Of a DNA stretch of 64,000 bases, positions 1 to 12,524 are shown piece by piece. Under the pieces are notes generated by a model. The model was not told the origin of the DNA, did not search any database, and saw nothing but the letters and a program-made list of their open reading frames with translations. Source of the stretch: Kalaharituber pfeilii. Its lineage: Eukaryota; Ascomycota; Pezizomycetes; Pezizales; Pezizaceae. The stretch is from positions 434,001 to 498,000 of the forward strand of contig WHUZ01000040.1 of the NCBI GenBank assembly GCA_015179045.1, read 5' to 3'. How positions within the stretch are numbered: the stretch's first letter is position 1; the number at the start of each line of letters is the position of its first letter. Made by a program: the position numbers and the translations under genes.

Positions 1-316
1 AGTACATTAGAGCGAAATATTTTGCACCTAAGTACTCGTGCTTCGTGCTTTTTGTCTTATGCCTGCCTATACATATTATCATCCTGGTCTCTCTGTGGTT
101 TCGTTATTTAAGTAGAATTTTGTTTCAAACGTATGCAGTCAACCCTTGCTACGAGTAAACTGGATGGCCTCTGCATGCGACCATTCAAATCGCCCAGATG
201 CACTAATACTGATACGTCCAATCTTGGCTACCCCACCTTTACATACAACTGGAATACCATTATTATTGGTGAATTTTAGATTTTAGAACCTGGCGCTATC
301 ATAGGGGGCTGAGGTG

Positions 317-376
317 TTTTTTTTGTTCGGCTTTTTTTTGTCACCTTACCCCGCTTGCAGCTATTCGCCGCGCGGG
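317..376 (-). mobile_element. Tail-only B retroposon, degenerate
   Basis: An interrupted T-run is followed by the reverse complement of the family B tail (CACCTTACCCCGCTTGCAGC, then TATTCGCC). The insertion is flanked by TGAGGTG at 310-316 and 377-383. It carries only the 3' tail and no coding sequence. The decayed poly(T) suggests an old insertion. Confidence 0.7.
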
Positions 377-383
377 TGAGGTG

Positions 384-1995
384 TAGGTGAGGACACTACG
401 TATGTATATGTCACTCTGCTTTGATTTCATATCATGCTTCATTCAGGTGTAGCATCATAACCCCTGCTACTTATATGCCAAACTGAGTTCAGTAGATTTT
501 AACTATCTAGCGGGAGGTTCTAAATGGAAAGAATACGGTATGCTTACCTACTATTGCACAAACGAAGTGCCGCCGATGTCGATCTATTTCCAAAATAGGA
601 GGCTTCCAGTGCATTTATGCCAAGCAATCTATTCTGTACCGAAACATTTGCTACAACGGACGCAAAAAGCCCGGATTTTGGCAATGCAGTATGGCAAGGG
701 TGGACTGTATGTGTCTACCGTCGTACTCGGGTATGGGGCGAATACTGCGACTATGTAAAGCTTGTATTTTGGCCGTGAACAACAAGGAGTATGAATTACC
801 CGATAAGAATTCTGAACTCACTTAGCTGTACTGCCAGTTCTCAAGCATTTTTCTATATGTCGGATGTTTGCTTCCTTCAATTGGCGAAAATTCTCTTGGT
901 TCTCTTTACAGTTCTCGGATTGGGAGATGTAAGATACTGACTACTGGAGGGCACAGTTACCGTACAAGTTGACTCCTCTGAATCATGTAGTCTGGGCCAG
1001 CGCACTTTTTTCTTCCCTAAAGTTCTCATTACTCGCATGCCGGAACCTCTCCGAGTAAGCTGTGCTTAGCGTCAGGCCATAATTTTTACGTTACGATTGC
1101 AAGACAGATGAAACGCAGTTCGATTGTTGAAATGTCACACCGTCCCAATAACTGAATAACCAAACCTTCATTCCACGCCACACTACCGCACACCCTACCC
1201 AGACCGCCTGCGATCGCTTCCAGCATAATCTGCAGGATATGTATCAACCTCATCAGCTTCCACGACCAAAACCACGCGGTGCTCAATTCCTGGCTGCCCT
1301 CCATGCAGGTGACGTGTTACTCCAGTAATGGTCGAGGTTAAGCACGGAAGTGAGCTGTCGTGAAGTAATCAAGTCTGTGGTCACCGCGGCCTGGTATAGG
1401 TGCAGCTCATCCCGGTGGACAGAGAGGTGGTTGCCTACGTCAATCGCTAATCGCCCACTAACATTCGATGCCAACATATAGATGTGGTTTGGGATCCACA
1501 GTGCAGCCAATCGGCGCAGCAATCTGTAATTAAGACCCACCATTACGCGGCCACGTACGACATGCGCAAGAGGCACACGAAACTAAGCTATAGTATAAGG
1601 CATAGAACACGGGATTTCAATAGGGGCATCAAAACGCAGAACAATAAATAACTTGTCCCTTTCTTCTCTTGTAAACATTGCCAATTCCCCTCTTCAAGAG
1701 CCTCTAGTATCTTCAACGCATAGCTGCGTACGAAGCATATTTCATTTAAATTCCCCGCTCGCTGGGCAACCAGTCTTGGAAATTCGAATACTGTCCCAAC
1801 TCCGTACCTCTATCCACACATGGCTCCGAAAAAACACAAGAAAAGATTAGCACATCCCCGTCCCGCAAGGTGTCGGGCAATAACACGGAGCAACGATGGT
1901 TGTATTTTCCCCGCAATCAACCACAAAGGGAAGCAACGTTTCTGCGCCCAACACACCGAGGAGTATAGGATTTTGTATTTGTAAGTACGAAGCTA
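384..1995. other. Intergenic, no supported gene
   Basis: No recognisable protein, RNA gene or element tail is seen. Two small minus-strand open frames (about 1086-1304 and 1283-1576) overlap in different phases, match no family I know and have no plausible intron joining them. The last 100 bp or so probably hold the promoter of the gene starting at 1996. Confidence 0.5.
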
Positions 1996-4900
1996 ATGTC
2001 TACGGAACCCAATAACACGTTTGAGAAACATACGAAAGATTATCTGCGGCCTCGTGAAATCGAAGAACTGGCTTATATTTTGCTGCTTTGTAGGAGGTAT
2101 AAGGAGCTTCAGACGCAGTTGGAAGAACTCACGCCACCGGAGGTCCACTCCGTCGGCGGAACTGGTCGTGTCAAAGCGTTTCCAATCTCAAAAGCGGAGG
2201 TACAGGCATGCAGACAGAAACCGGTATTGGAGTCTTTACGGCAGTATTATCGGACAAGACATGGCCTGGTTAAAAGGAATATTGAAGCACGGAAGTGGTT
2301 TATGAAGCACTTTCACGCACAAGATGAGGATTGGGGTATGTATGCTTGAAAATACTAGCTGAAATTTATCTTTCGATTGCATTGGGTTATGCATAAGTTG
2401 AAGTCGAATACTAACAAACATGTTGTCGTTGTGCTTGTGCACGGCTTGTGGTATGGACTTTGAAGGACATAGGAAAGCTATACAAGACCTCCAGGTTCAG
2501 CGTGTCCAGATTGCGGACATCCTCTTTAGTGTTGAAAAGCAGTACAACAGCCTCAGTTTGCCACATCAAACAGGAGATCGTCTAGGAAAATGGCAGGATG
2601 CAGTGAAAGACAAAGTCAGGAGTCGAGAACAGGGAGTTGCGGATTCTTCAACCTCCGACCGTCATAAACATGGGCATGTAACTGCAGCAGAGGCAAAGCG
2701 AAAACAATCTACTACCTCCCCAGCAGAGACGCAGCACACGAGGTTTGTCAAGCCGATGGAGCAACTCACGGTGTTTATGATGCCTCCAGAGGAAGAACCT
2801 GATCCGCTGGCAGCTGCATTGGCGGCCAGAAGACAGGAGTTGTTGGGTGATTTTTGGTACTTTTTGAAATATCGCTTTTGCATAGAATTGGAGCCATGGT
2901 TGGATTTTATCCGTATTGCTGGTATGTTGTAGACATGGTTCCTTAACGTACCCTTAGATGAAGTACATTGCTGTGGTATCCTCATCTTGAAAGCTCTGGT
3001 GGGAGATAGTTCTGTTGCTAATACTATCGAATGGTTGACCTTAGAATGTATCTTTCGCCGAATCGTCCTTGCTACTCCAGGCGCATTAGAGCTGTCGCAC
3101 TCTCATTCAGCTATCCGCAGTTTCCTCGAGGACGAAACCATCAGCATCGACATTCTGGACGAGCTTTGGGATCTCATGCAAGAATGCCCCCCAAGTCTAG
3201 TATGGGATGCTATCAGTGACTATCGGACCTTCATTAACACCCAGTTTGAGAACCACCGAGACGTCTCCGACGACGAAAAGGTCTTTCTCTTAGGGGGTTT
3301 TGTCCACCTTGCAGAGTCCTCGGGCGTTCCATCAAGCTCCCCAGCAATTTCCTGGTATTATCTATCACAGTTCTCATACTCTTGCTGCATCGCTGAGATT
3401 GTTGCCCTTGCACGGAGCTTCCAGGAGGCCTTGACGCTGCATAAAATGATGGAGATTGTACCGATGTGTGAGTGGACAGACTACTGGGAGATGATTCACG
3501 GCCCAAAAGGTAGTTAAGAAAGACGCCACTTCCGTCGGTTGTGCGCCGACTGTGATATCTTGATTAAATTGGACTACGCCCCGTCATTATCTGATATCAG
3601 CCTTAGCACTTCCGCAGTGCCTGGACCTATCCCGACAGTGACAGTGCTTCTCCCAACATGGACAGAGTATCAGTCACGGCCACTCGTGTTCTTCCAAGTG
3701 GGCATTGATGACCCTTATGCGTTGCCTTTGATAGAGGAATTCAGGAAGTCACCGCATATGCACAGAATCTGGGCCAAGAACGCGAAAACCAATGAAATAG
3801 TGTGCACCCCAGAGAACCCTCAAGAGTGGACAGACCGCACGAGGCAAGCATCGCGTAAGCCTGACCTAGCCACAGCAGAGTTCACTGTATTAGCAACACT
3901 GGCCGAGTCGCTCCCCTGGGCCGAGCAGCGGGCAATGGAAACAATTGGTGGACTGAAGCATCCAACGCTCAAGTCGAGAACATACGATGATCATTATGAC
4001 GTTTTGTTCGTGGGCATAAAGGAGGACCGTGCTATAGAGACTTTACTATTGGATTTTCTGAACAAAGCTGCAATGGTGCGTGGGCATGATGGAGGCATTC
4101 TTGGATGGGATGGCATAAGACAGAAGGCGAATGATTTTTTAGATTCCCATCCGTTCATAGTGCGACATTCCTTAAATGATGAGCAGAGCAACCACAATGA
4201 CGAAGCTAGGGAAAATTCTACGCCTTCCCTACGTCGATGCACGAGGTGGCCTGAGGAGGCGGAAGAGGTCTTTCGCATGTGGGACGACTGTGCATGTGAA
4301 ACCAAGCCAGACGAGGCCACGCAGTGGCGAAAAGCTGAAATTCACCTCAAATGCTATTCCGCCGGTTGCCATATTTTGAAGCGTATGCTGGAAGATCAAG
4401 GGATTCTCGAAATTGACAAATCAGACGCAATGGACATGAACGTGCCAACCGGAGTGGTATTCACGCTCACTACACATTCAGGGCTCTACATCGATATCAG
4501 ACACCAGATGATGTTCAAGCTAGACCATTCATTTATAAGACCGTGGAACTCTGACCTTCCCCCCGACAATCACGTCATGCACAATGCTACTCTATATCAG
4601 CACGACCATCCCAATGCATCATTCACATTGTTTATCCTCTGCTCTGGGGCGGTTCATTGGCCCTTCAAGTTCTGCAGCACCATGCCCTACTGGTTCAGAG
4701 TAAATGCGGATACAAAGGTCCACACTTCGCGCTTCCTCCTGAAGGACGCACCTGGGTCTGAAGTCGCTGTGCATGGATACATGAACTATACGTTCATGTG
4801 TCTCGAGGACTGCGTTATTTGGCGAGATTTAATTCTGTGCATGAAACCCAAGTCGGAGGAAATGATTACGCTTTCGAAGGGATTACCAGCGCGCAAGCAG

Positions 4901-5110
4901 GGAAGCCCGGACTTGGCCAAGGATTTACAGTCTCTTGCTGCGGAATCCGACAGGCACTGGAACGAGCATTTATGCTATCAGAGACGTGAACTGGGATATG
5001 ATAAGAGGAGGTTTGAAATTATGCCCTTGAATTTCGAGGTGTATGGACCGTTGGATTTAGCAGGATTGAAGCAAGCCATAGATGAGTTTTGGATAAGGGA
5101 GTGGGAGTAG
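1996..5110 (+). CDS. Multi-exon gene of unknown function
   Basis: I do not recognise this family. Exon 1 is 1996-2335. Intron 1 (2336-2465, donor GTATGT, a TACTAAC-type branch near 2410) and intron 2 (2922-2993, donor GTATGT) join in phase to exons 2466-2921 and 2994 onward. At 3515-3517 an in-frame TAA appears and the same frame then stays open to TAG at 5110. Either the TAA is a nonsense mutation (CAA to TAA would be a CpA to TpA change), or a 108-nt intron 3510-3617 (weak donor GTAGTT, acceptor TCCGCAG) removes it and keeps the phase. The product would be roughly 930-970 aa, soluble, with no membrane segment or signal peptide. Exon 2 has a charged, low-complexity middle. The C-terminal half contains several Trp/His/Cys-rich stretches but no motif I can name. 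A LINE fragment lies 18 bp after the stop. The exon structure argues for a real gene; whether it is still functional is open. Confidence 0.6.
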
Positions 5111-5128
5111 CCGGAGAAAGAGACGGAT

Positions 5129-5552
5129 TTTTTTTTTTTTTTTTTATATCATTAATCGCTTGCCGCCCTGCGGGCTATGGCGATGTATTAGATACATGAG
5201 AAACTCCACGCCTCTACTTCTCTTCCCCTTCCCTAGCCTACTCCGTAAGAAATAAGACAAAAGCCTTGAATAACGGAAAATCAACCCGATTCGTCCAACA
5301 TGTCTATCAGCTCTCTCAGCTGGTCTCCGTCCTTCGTCTTCTCCGGGGAAATGATGTCTTTTTCCCCCCTGGCCATCTTTTTCTCCATATCCTGCAGCTG
5401 CTCATTAGGTGAGTAAGCGTTTCGTCTCCCTCCCGCACTACCGACAGTCTGGGTCCGGTGCCTCACCTATCCTATATCTCCATGCCTTCAACCCTTTGTT
5501 ACCCAGTAGGCCCGCTATTTTTGTCACGCCCCGTCCTAGTCTCTGTAACGGC
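5129..5552 (-). mobile_element. LINE A, 5'-truncated (424 bp)
   Basis: A T-run and the A tail hairpin (here with ATCGC paired to GCGAT at its base) are followed by the reverse complement of a LINE 3' UTR and the C-terminal end of ORF2. The decoded segment around GLLGNKGLKAWRYRIGEAPD matches the same region of the copy at 50226-52133. The TSD is AAAGAGACGGAT at 5117-5128 and 5553-5564. It inserted just downstream of the 1996-5110 gene. Confidence 0.9.
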
Positions 5553-5564
5553 AAAGAGACGGAT

Positions 5565-6300
5565 GGTCGAGAGAGGTGAGACCCCGAGGATGAGGGCCTA
5601 TGGTAATACGTAGTACTTTCGTCAACGAGCTGCAATATGCGGAGAGCTAAAGATGAAATCCATGTCATATAGTTCTTGTATTAAAAGAAACATGAAATCT
5701 GAGATTTATGTATTATAATTACTTGCGGTTAAGGAAACACATAAAATCTCAAGCTTGTGGGCTTCCATCTTGGAAACATGTACAGGCCAACAACCTGTTG
5801 CCACATCTGAATGCTTGAGATGTTCTGGCCCACCCATAAAGTTCTTGCTCGGGAAGAGGCCGGCCCATTTTCGGACATGTTGTACCACTCAAGGACACCA
5901 CACATTCGAGCTTGGGTCTGCCAGGTCAGTTTAGTATTTCTTAATTGCATTATTAGGGTTTAATATAATATTTCAATAGTATATTTTACTGCAAACTTGA
6001 GAAAAGATATGTGACTAGAAATGATATAGTGAATATGCGATTATATTAAAGGTTCAATGGTTGCATATTTTACTATAAATGAGTAGAATTAAGGATTTCT
6101 TGCATTAGAGTACAATGCTATGTAATATTACTTATAGACTACTGTAAGTAAAATAGTGTTAATTGATCATTCACAACTTGAACAGGGGAAAAATCTCAGT
6201 GGCGTTATGAAAAGAGGGGGGAAAAAAGGTTTTCTCATTGCAGTAGTCCACTTTAATACTTGTCTTCCCATCTTCCTGTACGACAACAATCGATTTACCC
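5565..6300. other. AT-rich intergenic stretch
   Basis: The sequence becomes markedly AT-rich from about 5930 to 6160, and no coding pattern is seen. It could be an old decayed insertion but shows no terminal structure. Confidence 0.4.
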
Positions 6301-6310
6301 GTCCCGCAAT

Positions 6311-6378
6311 TCCCTACCATGGCGAACAGCTGCAAGGGGGGTTTCGTGATAATAATTCAAAAAATAAAAAAACAAAAC
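6311..6378 (+). mobile_element. Tail-only B retroposon, old
   Basis: CCCTACCATGGCGAACAGCT followed by a GC-rich tail end and an interrupted A-rich stretch matches the family B 3' tail. The flanks GTCCCGCAAT (6301-6310) and GTCGCGCAAT (6379-6388) form a TSD with one mismatch. It begins at the same point as most other tail-only B copies. Confidence 0.75.
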
Positions 6379-6440
6379 GTCGCGCAATGTTGTTAGCGTT
6401 CTCGCAGTGTAATGGCGTAAAAATTAGCGTCTTGCGGTTC

Positions 6441-6740
6441 GGGAGCATCAGGAAGAAACTCCCTCTGCCGAGACGTTCAGCCACAGCAAGCGAGTCAAGG
6501 CGTTTGCCCCAATTCCAGTTACGGAACCATGAGTCGGTACTCCAGGCTCCAGCGTCGGATTCAATAGTTTCCACGACAGGGACACCAATGCCGGGAAGCT
6601 GCAGTGGAGTCAATGCTCAGGCTGAATAGACGGTTTGGGTTGACTGTGACAGTAATCAATATTCCTGCTCTGTCCTGCATCGTGTATCAGCAAAACATAT
6701 TCTCGAACCCAAGTGGACTACTTTTGATGGTGGAGGGTGT
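6441..6740 (+). pseudogene. Relic of the C2H2 zinc-finger gene
   Basis: About 250-300 bp resemble the 3' half of the gene at 8520-9377. The match covers the Thr/Pro/Ser-rich stretch GTPMPGSCSGVN (GTPMPGSSSGVN in the gene) and then, with indels, the region encoding the last zinc finger, where TTCTCG..AAGTGGACT is shared. The frame is broken and the N-terminal fingers are missing. It sits about 1.8 kb upstream of and in the same orientation as the intact gene, suggesting a tandem duplication followed by decay. Confidence 0.65.
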
Positions 6741-8519
6741 AACGGTCTGCTTACGAAATTGAGCCAGCAGTTTCTATGGGATTCAGTGGTATACTCAGGC
6801 AGTTATACAACTCAGTCAGAATTTCTCCAATCCTCATTCAGCGGTCTTTTTTCTATTGCGTGCAGTGATACATATGCTCTTGGTTTGGGGACAAAAATTG
6901 AGACCGGTCTTGTGGACATCACAGTGCTATCCTATTGTGATTGGTTATTCTCGCGCCTCAGTGATTGAGGTGCATCACACCTACATTCAGCCATACCGCA
7001 CTGTACTAAGAGATCAAACTGTTTAACTATCCTCTAGCCTCTGTATCTAGACGCCGCTTAATTCATTCACCGACCAAAATAAAAAATATCGACATTTTGT
7101 GATTGTCTTGTTGTATTATTTATAATCTTAAATTCTGTTAAATTTACCTCGCATGAGCAAATAATACGAAGTTCTATGAAGGCATACACCATCAGCAGGA
7201 TCTCCTTCATTGAAATTCGTATGTCAAGAACCCATATTTGGGTATTTCTCGTGGATGGGGATGTACTTATGCAATCGTAATGCTTACCGTAATTGGATCG
7301 CTGCATTTTCCGTGACATGAATGGTTCGTTCACCCCCTCAACCATTATTGGGAAATTCGGCGCTCTTACCACATCGGGTTTGGCCCCAGCAAGGCAGCAT
7401 GCGAGCAAGGAGAAATGAAAACAAGGGCTTCACATTTGAATGTGCTGAGAATCTGATAAAACAGGGTGCCAAGACTTTGTTCAATCAGATTCCTTTACAC
7501 ACCGGTCGGTTCTGCACGGCGGGGCCAGCTCATTGCAACGCGCTCTGTAATTAGACATGCCAAGAGGTATCCCACACCAGCTGTAGTGTGTTACCAAGGA
7601 GATCTATGATAGAATGAGAGGGAAAATGAAGCTCTCCGTGGAGCGCGGAGGATACGCCAAGAAATTTCAGTACTGCAGATCACCAAAGCGATGCCAGGCA
7701 ATTTTACTGCAGCAAGTATGTGAGAGGCACTGCAAGGGCCGTTTAGAGTTACTACGGTTGGAAGCCTGTTTTCAATCTCGATCTTATTGCATCGTTGCCG
7801 TAGCAACTGTGACTACACCACATACCTACCCCGTAGGGTATAATTGGTGGATACCTCAGACCAACTTCTCCTGCAACCTACCCCATCCGACATCCACGAC
7901 CTTGTTTAAAACTGTGCAAGTTGAGATTATCGTAATCGAGTTGGTCTACATTTTTTAGCGCGGGCTTGTCTATTGAATAGCGAGGCTCTATGGAAGCTCG
8001 TAGATAACGGGCATAAACCTTAAGCACTCAATTGCTAGGGACAAGAAATTGAAATAGAGTTGATGGAAGGCCTGAAAGCGACATTTCCCAAACGTGATGA
8101 CCAAGACAATTGATCTATGCCCCACTTACCTCGGTTGAACAATCCCGCAGAATCAGCTAAATGCACCTAACAGTAGTCCGGATTCTTCTTGCAGAATTAC
8201 AATATTCACATTGGTCTATCATTTGATGGCTGTTACCCAACAAATTGACAACTATTGAGTGCTACGGGGTGGGGGTCCGTTAGGGTTCGCTGCACAAGCT
8301 AGCACGGCAGCTTGTGTATTGTTACAGGGGAGAGAGACGCTTGCATGCCTACGCGACGCGCACTGTTCGCAGACATTGCAGCGTACGTGTCGTGACTCAA
8401 TCGAATCGTGAATGATTCACACTATGTATAATAATAGCAGAGCATGTATAAATGTCGCTGTTCAGGTGACAGAATTCCGGTTCTCTCTTGATATCCTCTT
8501 CATTTCTCGAGTTGCCAAC
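6741..8519. other. Intergenic, upstream of zinc-finger gene
   Basis: No supported gene is seen. Several open frames up to about 114 codons lack recognisable motifs and overlap each other on both strands. At about 8293-8317 there is a short inverted repeat (CACAAGCT / AGCTTGTG). Confidence 0.4.
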
Positions 8520-9377
8520 ATGCCGAATTGCAAAAAATGCAACCGCAGTTTTGCTACCAGACGCTCGCTTGACCAGCACTTGAGCTCGGCAGCGCACAGG
8601 CCTTCATACTACTGCAACGACTGCGACCGCAGCTTCGGAAGCCACCATGCTCTCAGGCAGCACCTTAATTCCTCCATACACAGTCCCAGCTACTTGTGTC
8701 GGCAATGCAACCGCTATTTTTGGACGAACGCCGCGCTCAACGCGCATCGTGCAAATTCTCCAGCACATACCCGCAAGACACAATGTATTGGGGCTGGGTG
8801 TAGCAGGCATTTTGGGTCATGGTCGGCAATGATCCAACACTGGGAGAGTGGGGCATGTCGCTCTGGGATAACAAGGAGTCTGGTGGATAATATTGTTAGT
8901 ATTGATGGCACGAATCTCTTTTCTGCCGGCGGAGGGCAGCTTCTTCTGCCACCGGTGGAGGAAGAGCGCATAGTCGAACTTCCTGATGATGAGGACGAGG
9001 AACTCAGTGGAGCAGGTGCTCCCACGCCGAATACTACCGCAAGTGCATCAAGCTCGGTGGTTATCCTCACGCCAGTTACGGAACCATCGGCATTCCAGAC
9101 TCCAGGCTCAGCTGCTACAATTTTTACTCCAGGAACGCCAATGCCTGGAAGCTCCAGCGGAGTCAATCCTCAGACCTTAGCAGAAAGACTGGAACGGCTG
9201 TCCCCGAGAGTAATCCAAATTCCTCCTATTTACTTCTGCCCTTTCCCCTCTTGTCCATCGGGTAAGGTATTCTCGTCACTAAGTGGACTGTTCCAACATA
9301 TGGAGAGCAGAGGGTGCAGAGGTCACCCTGGGAAATTCGCGAAGCAATTCTTGAAGCAGTTCAAACTTTTGAAATGA
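8520..9377 (+). CDS. C2H2 zinc-finger protein
   Basis: The gene encodes 285 aa without introns; the ATG at 8520 (CCAACATGCC) is chosen because the first finger begins three residues later. Three classical fingers run in tandem: CKKC..H-x5-H (about residues 4-26), CNDC..H-x5-H (about 32-54) and CRQC..H-x6-H (about 60-83). A variant finger CIGAGC..H-x5-C follows (about 90-115). Next comes an acidic/Ser/Thr/Pro-rich linker (VELPDDEDEEL, then GTPMPGSSSGV). The last finger is CPFPSC..H-x5-C near the C-terminus, ahead of a basic tail. Fingers 1-3 suggest nucleic-acid binding, so a regulator is plausible, but no target is known. An open reading frame extends upstream of 8520, but that part lacks conserved features. 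A decayed relative lies at 6441-6740. Confidence 0.8.
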   Translation: MPNCKKCNRSFATRRSLDQHLSSAAHRPSYYCNDCDRSFGSHHALRQHLNSSIHSPSYLCRQCNRYFWTNAALNAHRANSPAHTRKTQCIGAGCSRHFGSWSAMIQHWESGACRSGITRSLVDNIVSIDGTNLFSAGGGQLLLPPVEEERIVELPDDEDEELSGAGAPTPNTTASASSSVVILTPVTEPSAFQTPGSAATIFTPGTPMPGSSSGVNPQTLAERLERLSPRVIQIPPIYFCPFPSCPSGKVFSSLSGLFQHMESRGCRGHPGKFAKQFLKQFKLLK

Positions 9378-10331
9378 GATACTCCGCCCAAATAGCCCAG
9401 TTTACATTTCCCTCCTTGATACAGTCTGTGTTTTATGTTGCAAGGGATGACTTAGATTAGCTTTTTTTCAGAGTTTCTATGTATGTCGTTAAATGCTAAA
9501 AATGCTATGGGCGTGGTTGACTACCCCGGGGTGCTCGATGCCCACAACGTGTACATAGAGCCCAGTCCCTCATTGTTATTTTATACGCGTTGATTTTGTC
9601 TCATGGTGAGCGTCGGTCGTCCCTTAGCAGCGCGAAACCCAAAATCTATCATAATGCCAACGGAAACCGCCCGTGTATTCCATTGCAAACTGGCATAGTG
9701 ATCTACCTCTACGCAGTCTTTGGGACCTGAAAATGGCACTAAGTTCTCAATCTAGGTAGCCGAGCCAACATCTCAGACTATACCATTTGAGTTGGTAGTG
9801 GGCACTGGCCGGCATTAGATTTTGAGGTTCCACGCTGCAGAGGGATAAGCCAACGAATCGAATACTATAAAATTGAAAAGACGCTAGCAATGCTATTGGT
9901 AAGATCCAAGTTGTAAGACCCTGTTACGATGCACTAGACGTCACACCTTTATGCGTGTCAGCAGGCCAAACAGACTAAAATCAGGCCTCCCGCAATCGGC
10001 GTCACTTCCGGATTAGCTTCCGACTTGGCATCGCACTACCAACGTCGTTGTAAGCGCCGATGGACCGAATGACATCGGCTTCCAAAATCGTTTCAATCCT
10101 CCGACAGCAAACACAGCTTGGTGAAAGCAGATTACGTTCCGCGTCTTGACCGGTATTTATCAGCTTCTTTTCACGACAAACAAAACTTGGATCGATTCCG
10201 AATCTTCACTCCCACTCGAGTAGGAAGTACTAGCCTAGAGATCTCAGCTCACTGAAGCTTCGTCGCAGTCCTCAGACAGATATAGAAGCTCGTGGCCTCC
10301 TCTGAATGACACCCACCGCCGGACACACAAA
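9378..10331. other. Intergenic region
   Basis: No coding sequence or element tail is seen. It should contain the terminator of the zinc-finger gene and the promoter of the gene starting at 10332; I could not single out specific sites. Confidence 0.5.
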
Positions 10332-12524
10332 ATGAGCTCCTCTACCGAACGAACCCCCCTCTCCTCTAGCGCCCGCGCAAAGCGGACTTACACCTACCAG
10401 CGCGAATACCAGTACCCCTGCGAGAAGGCGAAGACCTCCGGACGGGATGCCCCCCCTCCTTATAGCTTCTCCGAACAATGCCGCTCCCGAACCCGTGGGG
10501 GAAGTCCGGAAGGAGCATTTTTGCGGACATTGCTGTCCATGCTGGGTGTCGTGTTTTCGGTGCTTGGAATTATGACCCTGTGTGGTGCCGGACCGTGGGC
10601 GGTTGTGCCAAAGGGAATCACAAGGAAGGTTGCGATTATTGGTAAGAAATTCATCTGACTTTTGCTTACCTACCGTCCCGACATATTTTATTTCTAGACT
10701 GATTGACATCTCTTCCGGAGCAGGAGCCGGCGCCTCTGGTGTCTCCACCGCCTACTACCTGGCCGCTTCCCCCCCCCTTGACCCACTTGATACCCTTGAG
10801 ATCACGGTGTTCGACCGCTCTCCTTCCCTAGGTGGTCGTTGCACCGCCATTCGCATTCCCGGGACTGACATGCATGTCGAGCTCGGAGCACCCTCGATCA
10901 ACACGGCACATGATACAGAACTGATGGGACTTGTCAAAGACCTTAAGATGGAAGAAGACCTGGTTGCGGGGGGAAGATGGGCGCCTGTGGAGACGCGTAT
11001 CGACGTCGGGATGTAAGTAGTATTCATGTGATACTTCCAACCTTCAGCCGGACGCTGATTGTATGGGCCTTTTGATATATTGCAGCTACGATGGCCACCA
11101 CTTTGTTTACCGCCAGCCCTACCACCCCGACCTCATCTGGCGCTGGTGGGATTCCTTGTCCTACTTCGTCCACTACGGGTGGTCTCACAAGAACTTCGAC
11201 TCCATGAACCGATGGCTTTTGCCACTCTGGAGAACATTCACCGGGGCTTTGAGGCTTCCTGGATCTTGGTCGGCCTCCTTCGCGTCTTCCAGTGACACCA
11301 AGAGCACTTCCGCATCTCCAAACCCCCCCGCATATCCCACCGAGTACCCCCCACCGTTGTTCAGAGCCGTCACCACACCTGCCAACACTTACCTATGGAA
11401 TCACAACGTCAAGGCCCCCTTCTCGACGGAACAAATCCAAGCTCGACTTCGAGCGCGATACGGCGCGAATTTGGGTGTTGTGAGCGGTATGCACGCCGCC
11501 AAGGTTATGGGGGAGTCGGAACGAGCCAGCAACGCAATAGTCCGAGGCAACAGTGGGATTGCTGGGGTCTTTGAAAAGATTGTCGCCGCTGCTAATCGCC
11601 AACGGGCAAAGGTGAAGGTGGATGTCAAGCTCGCAACACCTGTCTGGGGAATCAGCAAGAACATCACTTACGATCCAAACGAGAATCCGACGGTTGTCGG
11701 TTGGACTGTTGCGTACGGAACCGACGACGGCGAACCAGAATTGGACGTGCATAAGACGCAATTCGCGATGGGGCCCTTCGATGACGTGATTGTTGCTGCA
11801 CCGTGGCCCAGTACAAAGATGCTTATGGACCCGGAGTATTCGATGCCACACATGAGCTATGAGCATATGCACGTCACAGTGTTCACGACGCCGGGGCGTC
11901 TTGCGCCTGGGGTGTTTGGATTGGGAAAGGATGACACGAACGGGGTTCCTTCCCGGATATGGAGTACATTGGCAGGAGGCGAACAGGGTACGTTAGGAGG
12001 GGCTAGTGGAGAGAGTGGGGTTGGAGGCATAGGATGGTGGAGTGTGGAGCATGTGGGGAACGTAGTTAAGATAGTATGGGGTGGGGAGGTGGGTAAGGAA
12101 GAGGTCGAACAAGTGGAAAGGGTGTACAAGATATTGTCTCCACGAGAGATGAGCGATGAGGCTATTAAGGGGATGCTCGGAGGAGCAGAAATCACCTGGG
12201 TGCATAGGCATTACGTGAGTTGCTTTCTTCCTTTGATCTGTTAACTATCGTGGTCTTGTCGCTGACATCAGATGACATGTATAGTGGGAGTATGCGTTCG
12301 CAACACCAGTGTTTGACCAGCAGTCCGGATCCACCTACGACCTTGGCATCAAAGTCGACGATGGACTCTGGTACACGGGGAGTATGGAAGGAAAGTGGGG
12401 AGGTCTTGAGGCAGCAGTGGTAATGGGCAAGCGGGTGGCAGAGGATATTGTCGATGGCTGGAGGGTAGGGAAGCTCGGGGTTAAGACGGCGAAGGGGACG
12501 AGGAAGTTGGGGGAGAGTGCATAG
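10332..12524 (+). CDS. Prenylcysteine oxidase-like flavoprotein
   Basis: Four exons (10332-10641, 10724-11012, 11086-12214, 12285-12524) join in phase to 655 aa; the introns of 82, 73 and 70 bp have GTAAGA, GTAAGT and GTGAGT donors. An N-terminal cytosolic stretch of about 65 residues precedes a hydrophobic segment (LLSMLGVVFSVLGIMTL) that looks like a signal anchor. The FAD-binding Rossmann motif VAIIGAGASG spans the first splice junction, followed by the second dinucleotide-binding element ITVFDRSPSLGGRC. The remainder fits the prenylcysteine lyase/oxidase family, which oxidatively cleaves the thioether of farnesyl- or geranylgeranyl-cysteine released from prenylated proteins, using FAD and oxygen. 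Topology suggests a membrane-anchored, endomembrane location. The assignment rests on the Rossmann motif, the overall size and the family-like SPSLGGRC and ELGAPSIN segments. I see no frameshift or stop. The exact substrate is inference. Confidence 0.85.
10642..10723 (+). other. Intron 1 of the flavoprotein gene
   Basis: The donor GTAAGA and acceptor GAGCAG interrupt the glycine codon in the FAD motif GAGASG. Joining 10641 to 10724 restores the canonical GxGxxG sequence, which fixes the junction. Confidence 0.85.

Noticed and set aside
1086..1576. Two overlapping minus-strand open frames of 72 and 97 codons
   Set aside because: No recognisable motif, different phases, and the only possible joining intron would be about 34 nt. 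Not called as a gene.
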